Shown: positions 1 to 7,129 of the stretch, in pieces
Layout of the letters: each line of letters opens with the position of its first letter
Position numbering within the stretch: the first letter of the stretch is position 1
Assembly: GCA_041751955.1 (NCBI GenBank)
Contig: JBGSIB010000005.1
Coordinates: forward strand, 1 to 64,000
DNA from: UBA2040 sp041751955
GTDB taxonomy: Bacteria > Bacteroidota > Bacteroidia > Flavobacteriales_D > Crocinitomicaceae
Reading direction: 5' to 3'
DNA length: 64,000 nt
Program-made: the position numbers and the translations under genes
The notes under the pieces: generated by a model
Told to the model about the DNA's origin: nothing
The model's input: only the letters and a program-made list of their open reading frames with translations
Databases searched by the model: none

Positions 1-2
1 AA

Positions 3-1106
3 GAAGGTGATTTCGTTAATAAAGGTGATACCATTCTTTTTATTTCGGAAATTAAAGATGATTATTTTGACCCTGAACTTTTGGCTCGAACAGATAATCA
101 ACGTCAACTGAAAGAACAATCCGTCGGTGCTTATGACAACAAAATATCGGCTCTTGACAATCAATTATCAGCCTTAAATGAGCAAAGAGAACTCAAATTA
201 CAGCAAGCAACTCTAAAATACAAACAAGCCAAACTCAAGAGTGAAATTGATAGCAATGCGCATCAGGCAGCTAAGTTGAATTCCAAAATTGCGAAAGAAC
301 AATTGAAGCGAATGGAAGATTTATACGCCCAAGGCTTAAAATCACTGACGGACTTTGAAGCGCGAAGTTTAAAATATCAACAGGCTCAGGCGTATGAAGT
401 TGAAGCACTCAACAAATGGATGGCTAGTAAGAATGATATGATTACTGCAAAAGTTGAATTTTCATCCGTTAAAATGGATTATCAAACAAGTTTAGCTAAA
501 GTTAATTCGGATAAATCATCGGCTTTCTCAGATAAATTTGACGCCGAAGCAACCGTTACAAAATTAAAAAATCAGTATGCGAATTATAAATTTAGATTAG
601 GCAACTATTTCATTACCGCGCCGCAAGATGGCTACATTACCAAATCAATTCAATCGGGCATTGGTGAAACCATAAAAGAAGGCGACCCATTGGTAAGCAT
701 CATGCCAACAACCTATGATCTAATTGCTGAGATGTATATTGACCCAATTGATTTACCTCTGGTTAAAAAAGGTAATGAGGTTATGTTGCAATTTGATGGA
801 TGGCCGGCAATTGTTTTCTCCGGATGGCCAGGCGCTAGTCATGGAACTTACAATGGCCGTGTTTATGCTGTGGATAATTTCATCAGTGAAAACGGTAAGT
901 TCCGCGTGCTGGTAGCACCCGATTCTCAAAAAACGGCTTGGCCTAAGCAATTGCGCGTCGGGGGCGGTATGAATGGTATGTTGCTATTACAAGACGTTCC
1001 AATATGGTACGAGCTATGGCGACAAATAAACGGTTTCCCTCCAAATTATTATACGGGTAAAACAGGCGAAAGCACCTTGAAACAAACCAAAGAATCGAAA
1101 AAATGA
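3..1106 (+). CDS. HlyD-family membrane fusion protein (partial, 5' end outside window)
   Basis: This is the periplasmic adaptor subunit of a tripartite export system, linking an inner-membrane transporter to a TolC channel. The reading frame is open to the left edge: the codons before the first candidate start read EGDFVNKGDTILFISEI, which is typical of the biotinyl-lipoyl half-motif of HlyD adaptors, so the N-terminal membrane helix lies outside the window. A long alpha-helical hairpin rich in K, Q, A and L follows, then the second lipoyl half (FRLGNYFITAPQDGYI, then IKEGDPLVSIMP) and a beta-barrel domain. The stop overlaps the next start by four bases (ATGA), so it is co-transcribed and translationally coupled with the TolC-like gene. 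The transporter partner, probably an ABC exporter, should lie to the left. The family is clear; the substrate cannot be read from the sequence. Confidence 0.9.
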   Translation, partial: EGDFVNKGDTILFISEIKDDYFDPELLARTDNQRQLKEQSVGAYDNKISALDNQLSALNEQRELKLQQATLKYKQAKLKSEIDSNAHQAAKLNSKIAKEQLKRMEDLYAQGLKSLTDFEARSLKYQQAQAYEVEALNKWMASKNDMITAKVEFSSVKMDYQTSLAKVNSDKSSAFSDKFDAEATVTKLKNQYANYKFRLGNYFITAPQDGYITKSIQSGIGETIKEGDPLVSIMPTTYDLIAEMYIDPIDLPLVKKGNEVMLQFDGWPAIVFSGWPGASHGTYNGRVYAVDNFISENGKFRVLVAPDSQKTAWPKQLRVGGGMNGMLLLQDVPIWYELWRQINGFPPNYYTGKTGESTLKQTKESKK

Positions 1107-2506
1107 GACGACTATTTGTAATCATCTTCACGCTTTTTTCGGTTATTTCCTTCTCATTCGGACAAAGTTCTATCCAAGGAACGATGTCATTCGAAGAGTA
1201 CATGGAAATTGTTAGGCAATATCATCCTATTGCCCGACAGGCTGACCTTCAAATAGAAAAAGGAGAAGCCTATGTTTTAAAATCAAAAGGTGGTTTTGAT
1301 CCAATTGTACAAGGCGATGCTTCGCAAAAATATTTTGATGGCTCTAAATATTACAGTTTACTCAACGGAAATTTGCAGATCCCAACCTGGTTTGGCGTCC
1401 AAATTCAAACAGGTTACGAAAATACAGCAGGTTCTCGCCTCAACCCGCAAAATTATACACCTGATGACGGGCTGTGGTATGCTGGCATTTCGGTTCCTTT
1501 GGGAAAAGGACTTTTTATCGACCAAAGAAGGGCAGATTTAAAACAAGCCAAAATCTACCAACAAAGCACAGTCGTTGAGCGAAGAAAAATAATGAATGAG
1601 CTGCTTTATGAAGCTGGAAAAGCATATTTCGAATGGTTCAAAGCATATAATAAACTTCTCGTATACCAAAATGTAAAAGAACTGGCTGAAACGCGATTGA
1701 CCGCTGTACAACAAAGTGTTATTCTTGGTGATAAACCAGCATTTGATACACTTGAAGCAGGAATTCAAGTACAGACAAGAAATTTTCAATTGGAACAAGC
1801 ACTTTTGGATCTGGAAAATAGCAAAGAACTGCTATCCGTTTATTTGTGGAGCGACAATTTTGTTCCCCTAGAATTAGGCGAAAATATCATTCCACCACTT
1901 CGGCAAACTATGGGTTCATTGCCATTTGACAATACTTTCATCCCAGCAATTGACTCATTGAAAATGCAACACCCTGATTTGCTCACTTACCAATATAAAA
2001 TTGATTTCACACGTGTGGAATACAGATTAAACAAGGAAAATCTTAAACCGAAATTGGACCTCAAATACAATGCTCTGAGTGAGCCAATTGGAGGTAATCC
2101 TTTTACTGAGTATTCACTAAACAATTACAATTGGGGTGCGCAATTGGTTTTTCCTATCCTTGTGAGAAAAGGACGTGGGGAAGTGAAATTGACGGAAATA
2201 AAATTGAAAGAGATGGAGAATGACATCGCCTTTAAAGCGGAATTGGTTGAATATAAAGCTAGGATGGCGGCAAACACTTGGAAAACCTCTTACGAACAAA
2301 TTCAAATTTTCAATCGTACAGTCAACGATTACGAAAAATTGGTTCAAGGCGAGCAACAACTTTTTGATCTGGGCGAAAGCTCTCTTTTCTTAGTCAATTA
2401 TCGAGAAACGAGCTATATCGATGCGCAAATCAAGCTGATGGACGCGCTAACTGAAAATCTGAAATCTAAAATGAACTTGCAATTCACTTTAGGTATTCTT
2501 CAATGA
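1103..2506 (+). CDS. TolC-family outer membrane channel protein
   Basis: 467 residues with a signal peptide (residues 1-20, ending SFSFGQ). It is the predicted outer-membrane and periplasmic exit duct of the type I export system whose adaptor precedes it with an ATGA overlap. The body shows the duplicated outer membrane efflux protein pattern: long amphipathic helices (for example around residues 150-245 and 370-460) separated by strand-forming segments rich in aromatic residues and Gly. Length is normal for TolC proteins (about 430-490). A hairpin with flanking A and T runs follows 35 bases after the stop, so this is the last gene of the operon. The substrate is unknown. Confidence 0.9.
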   Translation: MRRLFVIIFTLFSVISFSFGQSSIQGTMSFEEYMEIVRQYHPIARQADLQIEKGEAYVLKSKGGFDPIVQGDASQKYFDGSKYYSLLNGNLQIPTWFGVQIQTGYENTAGSRLNPQNYTPDDGLWYAGISVPLGKGLFIDQRRADLKQAKIYQQSTVVERRKIMNELLYEAGKAYFEWFKAYNKLLVYQNVKELAETRLTAVQQSVILGDKPAFDTLEAGIQVQTRNFQLEQALLDLENSKELLSVYLWSDNFVPLELGENIIPPLRQTMGSLPFDNTFIPAIDSLKMQHPDLLTYQYKIDFTRVEYRLNKENLKPKLDLKYNALSEPIGGNPFTEYSLNNYNWGAQLVFPILVRKGRGEVKLTEIKLKEMENDIAFKAELVEYKARMAANTWKTSYEQIQIFNRTVNDYEKLVQGEQQLFDLGESSLFLVNYRETSYIDAQIKLMDALTENLKSKMNLQFTLGILQ

Positions 2507-2533
2507 TTTTAATCCCTCTACAAAAAATAAAAA

Positions 2534-2571
2534 CAAAAAAGCTCCTCGTATTTCTACGAAGAGCCTTTTTT
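2534..2571. terminator. Bidirectional intrinsic terminator
   Basis: A 10-bp stem with one C-A mismatch (GCTCCTCGTA / TACGAAGAGC, 2541-2550 and 2555-2564) and a TTTC loop is flanked by an A run on the left and a T run on the right. It sits between the convergent tolC-like gene and the minus-strand secreted protein and can serve both. Confidence 0.85.
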
Positions 2572-2583
2572 CATTAAACTCGT

Positions 2584-3105
2584 TTAGTTGAATAGTCTTT
2601 CCAGGATTATTTTTGAATCTGGACCGCCTTTAAAAATATTTATACAGGCATCGTCAGGACCTGCAGCCTCGCATGAACAACCTGTTTTTTGTGAACCTGC
2701 CATAATATCTCCGCAACTTTCACAAAAATGTGCCTTACATGTTTGCATCGGATATGGTGAATTTCGAGCAATACAAAGTTGGCCATTCTCTTCAAGCAAA
2801 GGAATTAAATTGGTGAAAATATCTTTTTCAATTTTATATTTTCTGGCCAAATAATACGTTTTTTGATCTTCCCAATACACAATATTATAGGCAATAATCT
2901 TTTCACCATCGGGCATTTTGGTTGCTAATGACTGGGTATCCACCTTATATTCTCCTTTTATATCTCCAAGTTTCATACCCACCACAGTTTTTGACAGTTT
3001 GTCTTCCATTTTTTTATCAAGTTTGATTTTGTTAAGCGGCGTTTGTGCATTCACTGAGGCAATGCTAAGTATCATTCCTACAGCTATAAATAATAAGCTT
3101 TTCAT
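2584..3105 (-). CDS. Secreted cysteine-rich protein of unknown function
   Basis: 173 residues with a clear signal peptide (residues 1-20, ending SVNA before QTP). No family was recognised. The C-terminal half contains seven cysteines (about 111, 123, 128, 131, 143, 145 and 154), including CESCG and CSC clusters, which look like a disulfide-rich or metal-binding module. The middle part (residues 60-105) alternates polar and aromatic residues like a small beta-sheet. The gene is monocistronic: a shared terminator lies directly downstream and 183 bases of non-coding DNA separate it from the beta-lactamase gene. It probably acts in the periplasm or outside the cell. Confidence 0.75.
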   Translation of the reverse strand: MKSLLFIAVGMILSIASVNAQTPLNKIKLDKKMEDKLSKTVVGMKLGDIKGEYKVDTQSLATKMPDGEKIIAYNIVYWEDQKTYYLARKYKIEKDIFTNLIPLLEENGQLCIARNSPYPMQTCKAHFCESCGDIMAGSQKTGCSCEAAGPDDACINIFKGGPDSKIILERLFN

Positions 3106-3230
3106 AATATTTTGTTTAAAATGTTCAAGACAAAAATAGATATGGAAAAAACTTTTGGTATCCTTGAAAAAAGGGAGGGAACGAAAATGTATGAATTCAA
3201 AAGGGCTTAAAAAGAAAACACAATTTCATA

Positions 3231-3260
3231 AAAAAGTCCCATGGAAAACCCATAGGACTT
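3231..3260 (-). terminator. Intrinsic terminator of the beta-lactamase gene
   Basis: An 11-bp stem with one mismatch (AAGTCCCATGG paired with CCATAGGACTT; 3234-3244 and 3250-3260) is followed on the minus strand by a T6 run. It lies 29 bases after the stop codon of the minus-strand class D beta-lactamase gene. Confidence 0.85.
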
Positions 3261-3288
3261 AAATAGTTTAATTTTTAAAAGAAGTGAT

Positions 3289-4122
3289 TTACCAAAACTT
3301 CAATGTTCGCAAAACTTCATCTGTCAAACGAATTCTTTCGTCTCCAAACAAAGATTCTGGAAAACCTTTTTCACGGATAATCAGTGTGGCAAAATAAATA
3401 CGATTCTTCGGTTTTTGAATATAACCAATAAACCACCCCATATCTTTTCCTTCGTAGTAGCCCCAGCCTGTTTTCGCATAACGAATCCCATAACTACTTG
3501 TATCACGTGCCATTACATTTTTAATACTTGTATAAGTACTTTCTTTCAAAGCAAATTGCTTGGTAATTAATCGTCGTAAAAAATCAACTTGTTGCAAAGG
3601 AGATATACCTGATTCTCCTTCCAACCAAAAATTGTCTAGATTATCACTATTTACAACCATTCCAGGATATGCCATCGAATCCAAGTTGGCTTTCATTCTT
3701 TCTAAACCAATTTTTCTTGCCAATTCTTGGTAACAAGGAACACAAGAAACCTGAAAAGCATCACGCAAAACCAGGTCCTTTTTCCATGACTCTAATCTTC
3801 GCTCCTCACCATTGTATTTGAAAACGAAGTTTTCATCTATCACGCCCGTTTCTAAACCAATTATTGAATTTGGAATTTTAAAAGTTGAAGCGGGAGAATA
3901 CAATGTTTTCGCAGCGTCAAAATCACTACTTGTATATTGATTGGCACTTTCATCGTACAACAAAATTTGACCACTCAATTGTCGGCCTTCAAAAAGATCT
4001 TTTAAATCAATTTTTTGGAATTTCACTGGTTCTTTTGAACGAGTGTATGTGTTGGGCAAGCGTCTACCTTCAGCACAGGCAACGATAAAGGCAAGCAAAG
4101 AAACGATAATGATCAAACGCAT
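3289..4122 (-). CDS. Class D (OXA-type) beta-lactamase, predicted lipoprotein
   Basis: 277-residue serine beta-lactamase, normal length for the class. The class D motifs are visible: S79-T-F-K82 (nucleophile and the Lys usually carbamylated), S126-C-V128 (the S-x-V motif), FWLEGE around W166, and K217-T-G219 followed by WG. The usual Y-G-N motif appears as Y152-P-G. The N-terminus ends in a lipobox-like FIVAC (Cys16), so the enzyme is probably a membrane-anchored periplasmic lipoprotein rather than a soluble one. There is no transposase, integron site or regulator nearby and composition matches the neighbours, so it appears to be a resident chromosomal gene. Members hydrolyse beta-lactams; some relatives act as BlaR-like sensors, but no sensor transmembrane region is present here. 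Confidence 0.93.
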   Translation of the reverse strand: MRLIIIVSLLAFIVACAEGRRLPNTYTRSKEPVKFQKIDLKDLFEGRQLSGQILLYDESANQYTSSDFDAAKTLYSPASTFKIPNSIIGLETGVIDENFVFKYNGEERRLESWKKDLVLRDAFQVSCVPCYQELARKIGLERMKANLDSMAYPGMVVNSDNLDNFWLEGESGISPLQQVDFLRRLITKQFALKESTYTSIKNVMARDTSSYGIRYAKTGWGYYEGKDMGWFIGYIQKPKNRIYFATLIIREKGFPESLFGDERIRLTDEVLRTLKFW

Positions 4123-4202
4123 AGCTGTATGTTATTTTTGCTGACGAAGATAGCATTTTTGAACCATTTTTGTAAAGGACTGTACAGAAGAAAAAAAAAC
4201 GT

Positions 4203-5345
4203 ATGAAATATTCCTTTTCCCTTTTGATCTTTGCGCTATTTTCAATAAATATTTTATTTGCGCAGACAGACATCAACAACCAAGCTCCAACAGGCGAACG
4301 CAAAATTCAGATGGCCATACTTTTCGATGCCTCTGGCAGCATGGATGGCCTTTTAAGTCAAGCCAAAGCCCGCATGTGGAGCATTGTAAATGAACTAACT
4401 GAATTGAGATACAATGGCATAGTACCTTCTGTTGAAATCGCGCTGTATTCCTACGGAAATGATGGCCATCCAACTTCAGATATGTTCGTAAAACAATTGG
4501 TCCCGCTAACAACGGATCTAGACTTGATTTCGCAACAATTATTTTCTATTTCAACCAATGGAGGATCAGAATATTGCGGTGGTGTGATTTCAAAATCCTT
4601 AGCCGATTTAACTTGGTCTGCCGCACCAGAAGATTTGAAAATGATTTACATTGCTGGAAATGAACCTTTCAATCAAGGTCCTATTGACTACAAAACAGTT
4701 TGTGCATCCGCTTGTGAACGTGAAATCTTTATCAACACCATACATTGTGGACCATATGAACAAGGGGTAAAAGATTTTTGGTTTGATGGAGCAAAAATTG
4801 GTTGTGGAGATTATTTTCACATCGATTCGGATGCTAGTGTTCAACACATTCCAACTCCTTATGATTCTTTAATCAACACCTTAAATGACTCCTTGAACAC
4901 AACCTATTTCGGTTATGGAAGTCAAGGTTTGATGCGCAAGGAAATGCAAGAAAACGAAGACAAAAATGCTCAATCCATAGGTGCTGGTAACAAAGCTGAA
5001 CGAAGCTCCGCTAAATCCAAAGCCAATTATGACAATTCTTCTTGGGACATGGTGGATGCGTATAAAAAAGGAAATATAGATCTTGAAAAAATGAAAGATG
5101 AAGAATTGCCCAAAGAATTTCAAGGGAAAACCTTGGAACAAAAGAAAGTATTATTAAAAGAGAAAGAAGATCAACGTGTTGAGTATCAGAAAAAAATTGC
5201 TGAATTAGCCAAACTACGAGAGAAATTCATTACTGAAGAAAAAATGAAAATGGGTGCAGATGACGAAAATGATTTTGGAACTTCAATTTCAAAAAGCATA
5301 GAAAAGAAATCTGTGAAAATTGGCTATAACAAAGAGATTAATTAA
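4203..5345 (+). CDS. Secreted von Willebrand factor type A domain protein
   Basis: 380 residues with a signal peptide (residues 1-20, ending ILFA before QTD). A vWA fold follows at once: the MIDAS metal site D42-A-S44-G-S46 is intact in FDASGSMDG, and the domain extends to about residue 235 (segments ALYSYGNDGH, IYIAGNEPF). The rest is a hydrophilic charged tail (residues 235-380) with a Lys/Glu-rich, probably coiled-coil stretch. vWA domains with a complete MIDAS bind a divalent metal and mediate protein contacts; the partner is unknown. It is divergently transcribed from the beta-lactamase gene, and a perfect inverted repeat 58 bases after its stop may terminate it. Confidence 0.85.
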   Translation: MKYSFSLLIFALFSINILFAQTDINNQAPTGERKIQMAILFDASGSMDGLLSQAKARMWSIVNELTELRYNGIVPSVEIALYSYGNDGHPTSDMFVKQLVPLTTDLDLISQQLFSISTNGGSEYCGGVISKSLADLTWSAAPEDLKMIYIAGNEPFNQGPIDYKTVCASACEREIFINTIHCGPYEQGVKDFWFDGAKIGCGDYFHIDSDASVQHIPTPYDSLINTLNDSLNTTYFGYGSQGLMRKEMQENEDKNAQSIGAGNKAERSSAKSKANYDNSSWDMVDAYKKGNIDLEKMKDEELPKEFQGKTLEQKKVLLKEKEDQRVEYQKKIAELAKLREKFITEEKMKMGADDENDFGTSISKSIEKKSVKIGYNKEIN

Positions 5346-5402
5346 TTTCACTTTGTGTCTTCAGAAAGTGTTTTATTCAAGAGTTTGATTCATCATAAAA
5401 AG

Positions 5403-5429
5403 GACCTCAACATGCATTATGTTGAGGTC
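5403..5429. repeat. Perfect inverted repeat (possible terminator) enclosing a start codon
   Basis: GACCTCAAC (5403-5411) and GTTGAGGTC (5421-5429) form a perfect 9-bp stem with a 9-base loop. A short A run precedes it and a T-rich stretch (TCTTCTTTCT) follows. It could terminate the vWA gene. The preferred ATG of the next gene lies exactly at the start of the loop (5412). Confidence 0.75.
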
Positions 5430-5882
5430 TCTTCTTTCTATCTTGATGTATTGAAAGGAAAATTTGAACGGGGAAAATTCAACCAACGCATATGGATAGA
5501 AATCAATGACCACATTAAAGAAAAGTGGCAAGGTGGAATTGTAGCGTTAGGTGAAGGAAATGGATACATAACGATTTCTGCAGCTCGTATGAAAAAAATG
5601 AGCATTCATTTTGGCGAAGAAGTTACTGTCAAACTTGAAAAAGATGACTCCGAATATGGCATAGAAGTAGCCCCAGAATTTCTTGCGGTTTTGGAGACTG
5701 ACCCTGAAGCTAAAATTCGATTTGATAAGCTAACAAAAGGTTTTCAGCGCTATCTTTTATACTACACAATCCAAGTTAAATCAAGCGAAAAACGTGTGGA
5801 TAGAGCCATCATGCTGCTCAATAATCTCAAACGTTGTGAACCTGGAAAAGAAACTTTCAAGCAATTATTAAGTAAAGATTAA
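5412..5882 (+). CDS. YdeI/OmpD-associated family protein (DUF1905-like N-terminus)
   Basis: 156 residues from the preferred ATG. The N-terminal half (IWIEINDHIKEKW, ITISAARMKK, VTVKLEKDD) resembles the DUF1905 beta-barrel, and the C-terminal half (LETDPEAKIRFDKLTKGFQR, then KSSEKRVDRA) resembles the YdeI/OmdA C-terminal helical domain (bacteriocin-protection annotations in the databases). No catalytic residues are known for the family. Start choice: the frame is open back to a GTG at 5355, but the segment from 5412 (MHYVEVSSFYL) fits how I remember homologues beginning, and 5355-5411 would add an unrelated tail. A TTG at 5451 is another option. The start lies in the loop of a perfect hairpin. 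Probably cytoplasmic. Confidence 0.72.
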   Translation: MHYVEVSSFYLDVLKGKFERGKFNQRIWIEINDHIKEKWQGGIVALGEGNGYITISAARMKKMSIHFGEEVTVKLEKDDSEYGIEVAPEFLAVLETDPEAKIRFDKLTKGFQRYLLYYTIQVKSSEKRVDRAIMLLNNLKRCEPGKETFKQLLSKD

Positions 5883-5890
5883 GCCTTGAT

Positions 5891-5922
5891 TTTCGATTAG
5901 CGAATCCTTATTTCTATCTTTG
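5891..5922 (+). promoter_or_regulatory. Bacteroidota-type promoter of the cysteine desulfurase gene
   Basis: A perfect -7 box TATCTTTG (5915-5922) matches TAnnTTTG. A degenerate -33 element TTTCG ends at 5895, leaving 19 bases between. The box ends 15 bases before the ATG at 5938, which also argues against the upstream TTG start inside the box. Confidence 0.7.
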
Positions 5923-5937
5923 CACAAAATATTCCGC

Positions 5938-7077
5938 ATGCACGTTTATCTTGATAATGCAGCTACCACACCAGTTGCGCCAGAAGTTGTTGAAGCCATG
6001 ATACCAATTCTCCGCGAGGGTTTTGGCAATCCTTCCTCCTCACATTTCTTCGGAAGACAAGTCAAAGCGCATCTTGAAACAGCTCGTCGTTCCATTGCAA
6101 AACATATCAATTGTCAACCTTCTGAGATCATTTTCACCTCAGGAGGAACAGAAGCCGATAACATGGCTATTGTTGAGGCAGTTAACTCTTTGAAAGTTGA
6201 AAGGATTGTTACCTCAACAATTGAACATCACGCAGTTGTGCATACCGCAGAAAGTATTTCAGAAAAGAAAAACATCGAGTTAGTGTACATCAAAATCGAC
6301 AAAAAAGGAAACGTTGATTTAAATCATTTAAAAGAAATTTTATCGGATGGCAAAAAGACATTGGTAAGTTTAATGCATGCTAACAACGAGATTGCCACCT
6401 TGCTTCCTATTGAAGAAGTTTCAAGAATTTGTCAAGAAGCCGGAGCCTTTTTTCATTCAGATACCGTACAAACGATGGGACACTACCCTTTCGATTTACA
6501 AAAACTACATATTGACTTTTTGACCTGTGCCGCACATAAATTTCACGGCCCGAAAGGAGTGGGTTTCTTGTACATCAACAAAAATGTGAGAATCCATTCC
6601 CTGATTCACGGTGGTGCTCAAGAACGAGGTTTACGTGGTGGAACGGAAAATACCAGCGGAATTGTTGGACTCGCTAAGGCAATGGATTTGGCTTACGAAG
6701 ATGTTGCCGCTCATCAGGAGCATGTGCAAGACCTCAAAACATATATGATTCAATCTTTGCAAAAAGCTATTCCAGATGTTGAATTTCATGGTGAAACAGA
6801 TCCGAATAAAAGCTTGTATACTGTCCTAAACGTTTGTTTACCAAAAACAGAAAAATCAGGGTTATTGCTATTCACATTGGATTTAAAAGGAATTGCTTGC
6901 AGTGGCGGAAGTGCTTGTTCTTCAGGTGCGGTGCAAGGTTCGCACGTGCTTGCCGGAATAAATGCTCCTTCAGACAAACCAAATGCCCGTTTCTCTTTTT
7001 CACGATATACGACGAAAGCAGAAATTGATTTTACAGTCGAAGTGCTAAAAGAAATTTATCAAGGGGTTTTGGCATAA
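5938..7077 (+). CDS. Cysteine desulfurase (NifS/IscS class)
   Basis: 379 residues; a PLP enzyme that removes sulfur from L-cysteine for Fe-S clusters and thiolated tRNA. It begins with the family signature YLDNAATTP. The PLP-binding Lys is in AAHKFHGPKG (Lys201 from this start), and the catalytic Cys is in the mobile loop CSGGSACSSGA (Cys327), as in the IscS/NifS class rather than the SufS class. HANNEIAT and GGTEADN complete the usual signatures. Start: the frame runs back to a TTG at 5920, but this overlaps the -7 promoter box, so the ATG at 5938 is chosen. No iscU, iscA or regulator gene is adjacent, so it looks like a stand-alone gene; a role in tRNA thiolation is as likely as Fe-S assembly. 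Confidence 0.93.
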   Translation: MHVYLDNAATTPVAPEVVEAMIPILREGFGNPSSSHFFGRQVKAHLETARRSIAKHINCQPSEIIFTSGGTEADNMAIVEAVNSLKVERIVTSTIEHHAVVHTAESISEKKNIELVYIKIDKKGNVDLNHLKEILSDGKKTLVSLMHANNEIATLLPIEEVSRICQEAGAFFHSDTVQTMGHYPFDLQKLHIDFLTCAAHKFHGPKGVGFLYINKNVRIHSLIHGGAQERGLRGGTENTSGIVGLAKAMDLAYEDVAAHQEHVQDLKTYMIQSLQKAIPDVEFHGETDPNKSLYTVLNVCLPKTEKSGLLLFTLDLKGIACSGGSACSSGAVQGSHVLAGINAPSDKPNARFSFSRYTTKAEIDFTVEVLKEIYQGVLA

Positions 7078-7117
7078 AAAAAGTTGAGGTAATTTAATAA
7101 CCCCAACTTTTTATTTT
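7076..7117. terminator. Bidirectional intrinsic terminator
   Basis: A 9-bp stem with one mismatch (AAGTTGAGG 7081-7089, CCCCAACTT 7101-7109) has an A run before it and a T run after it. It lies between the convergent desulfurase and TonB-receptor genes. Confidence 0.8.
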
Positions 7118-7129
7118 AATTAGTCGTCT

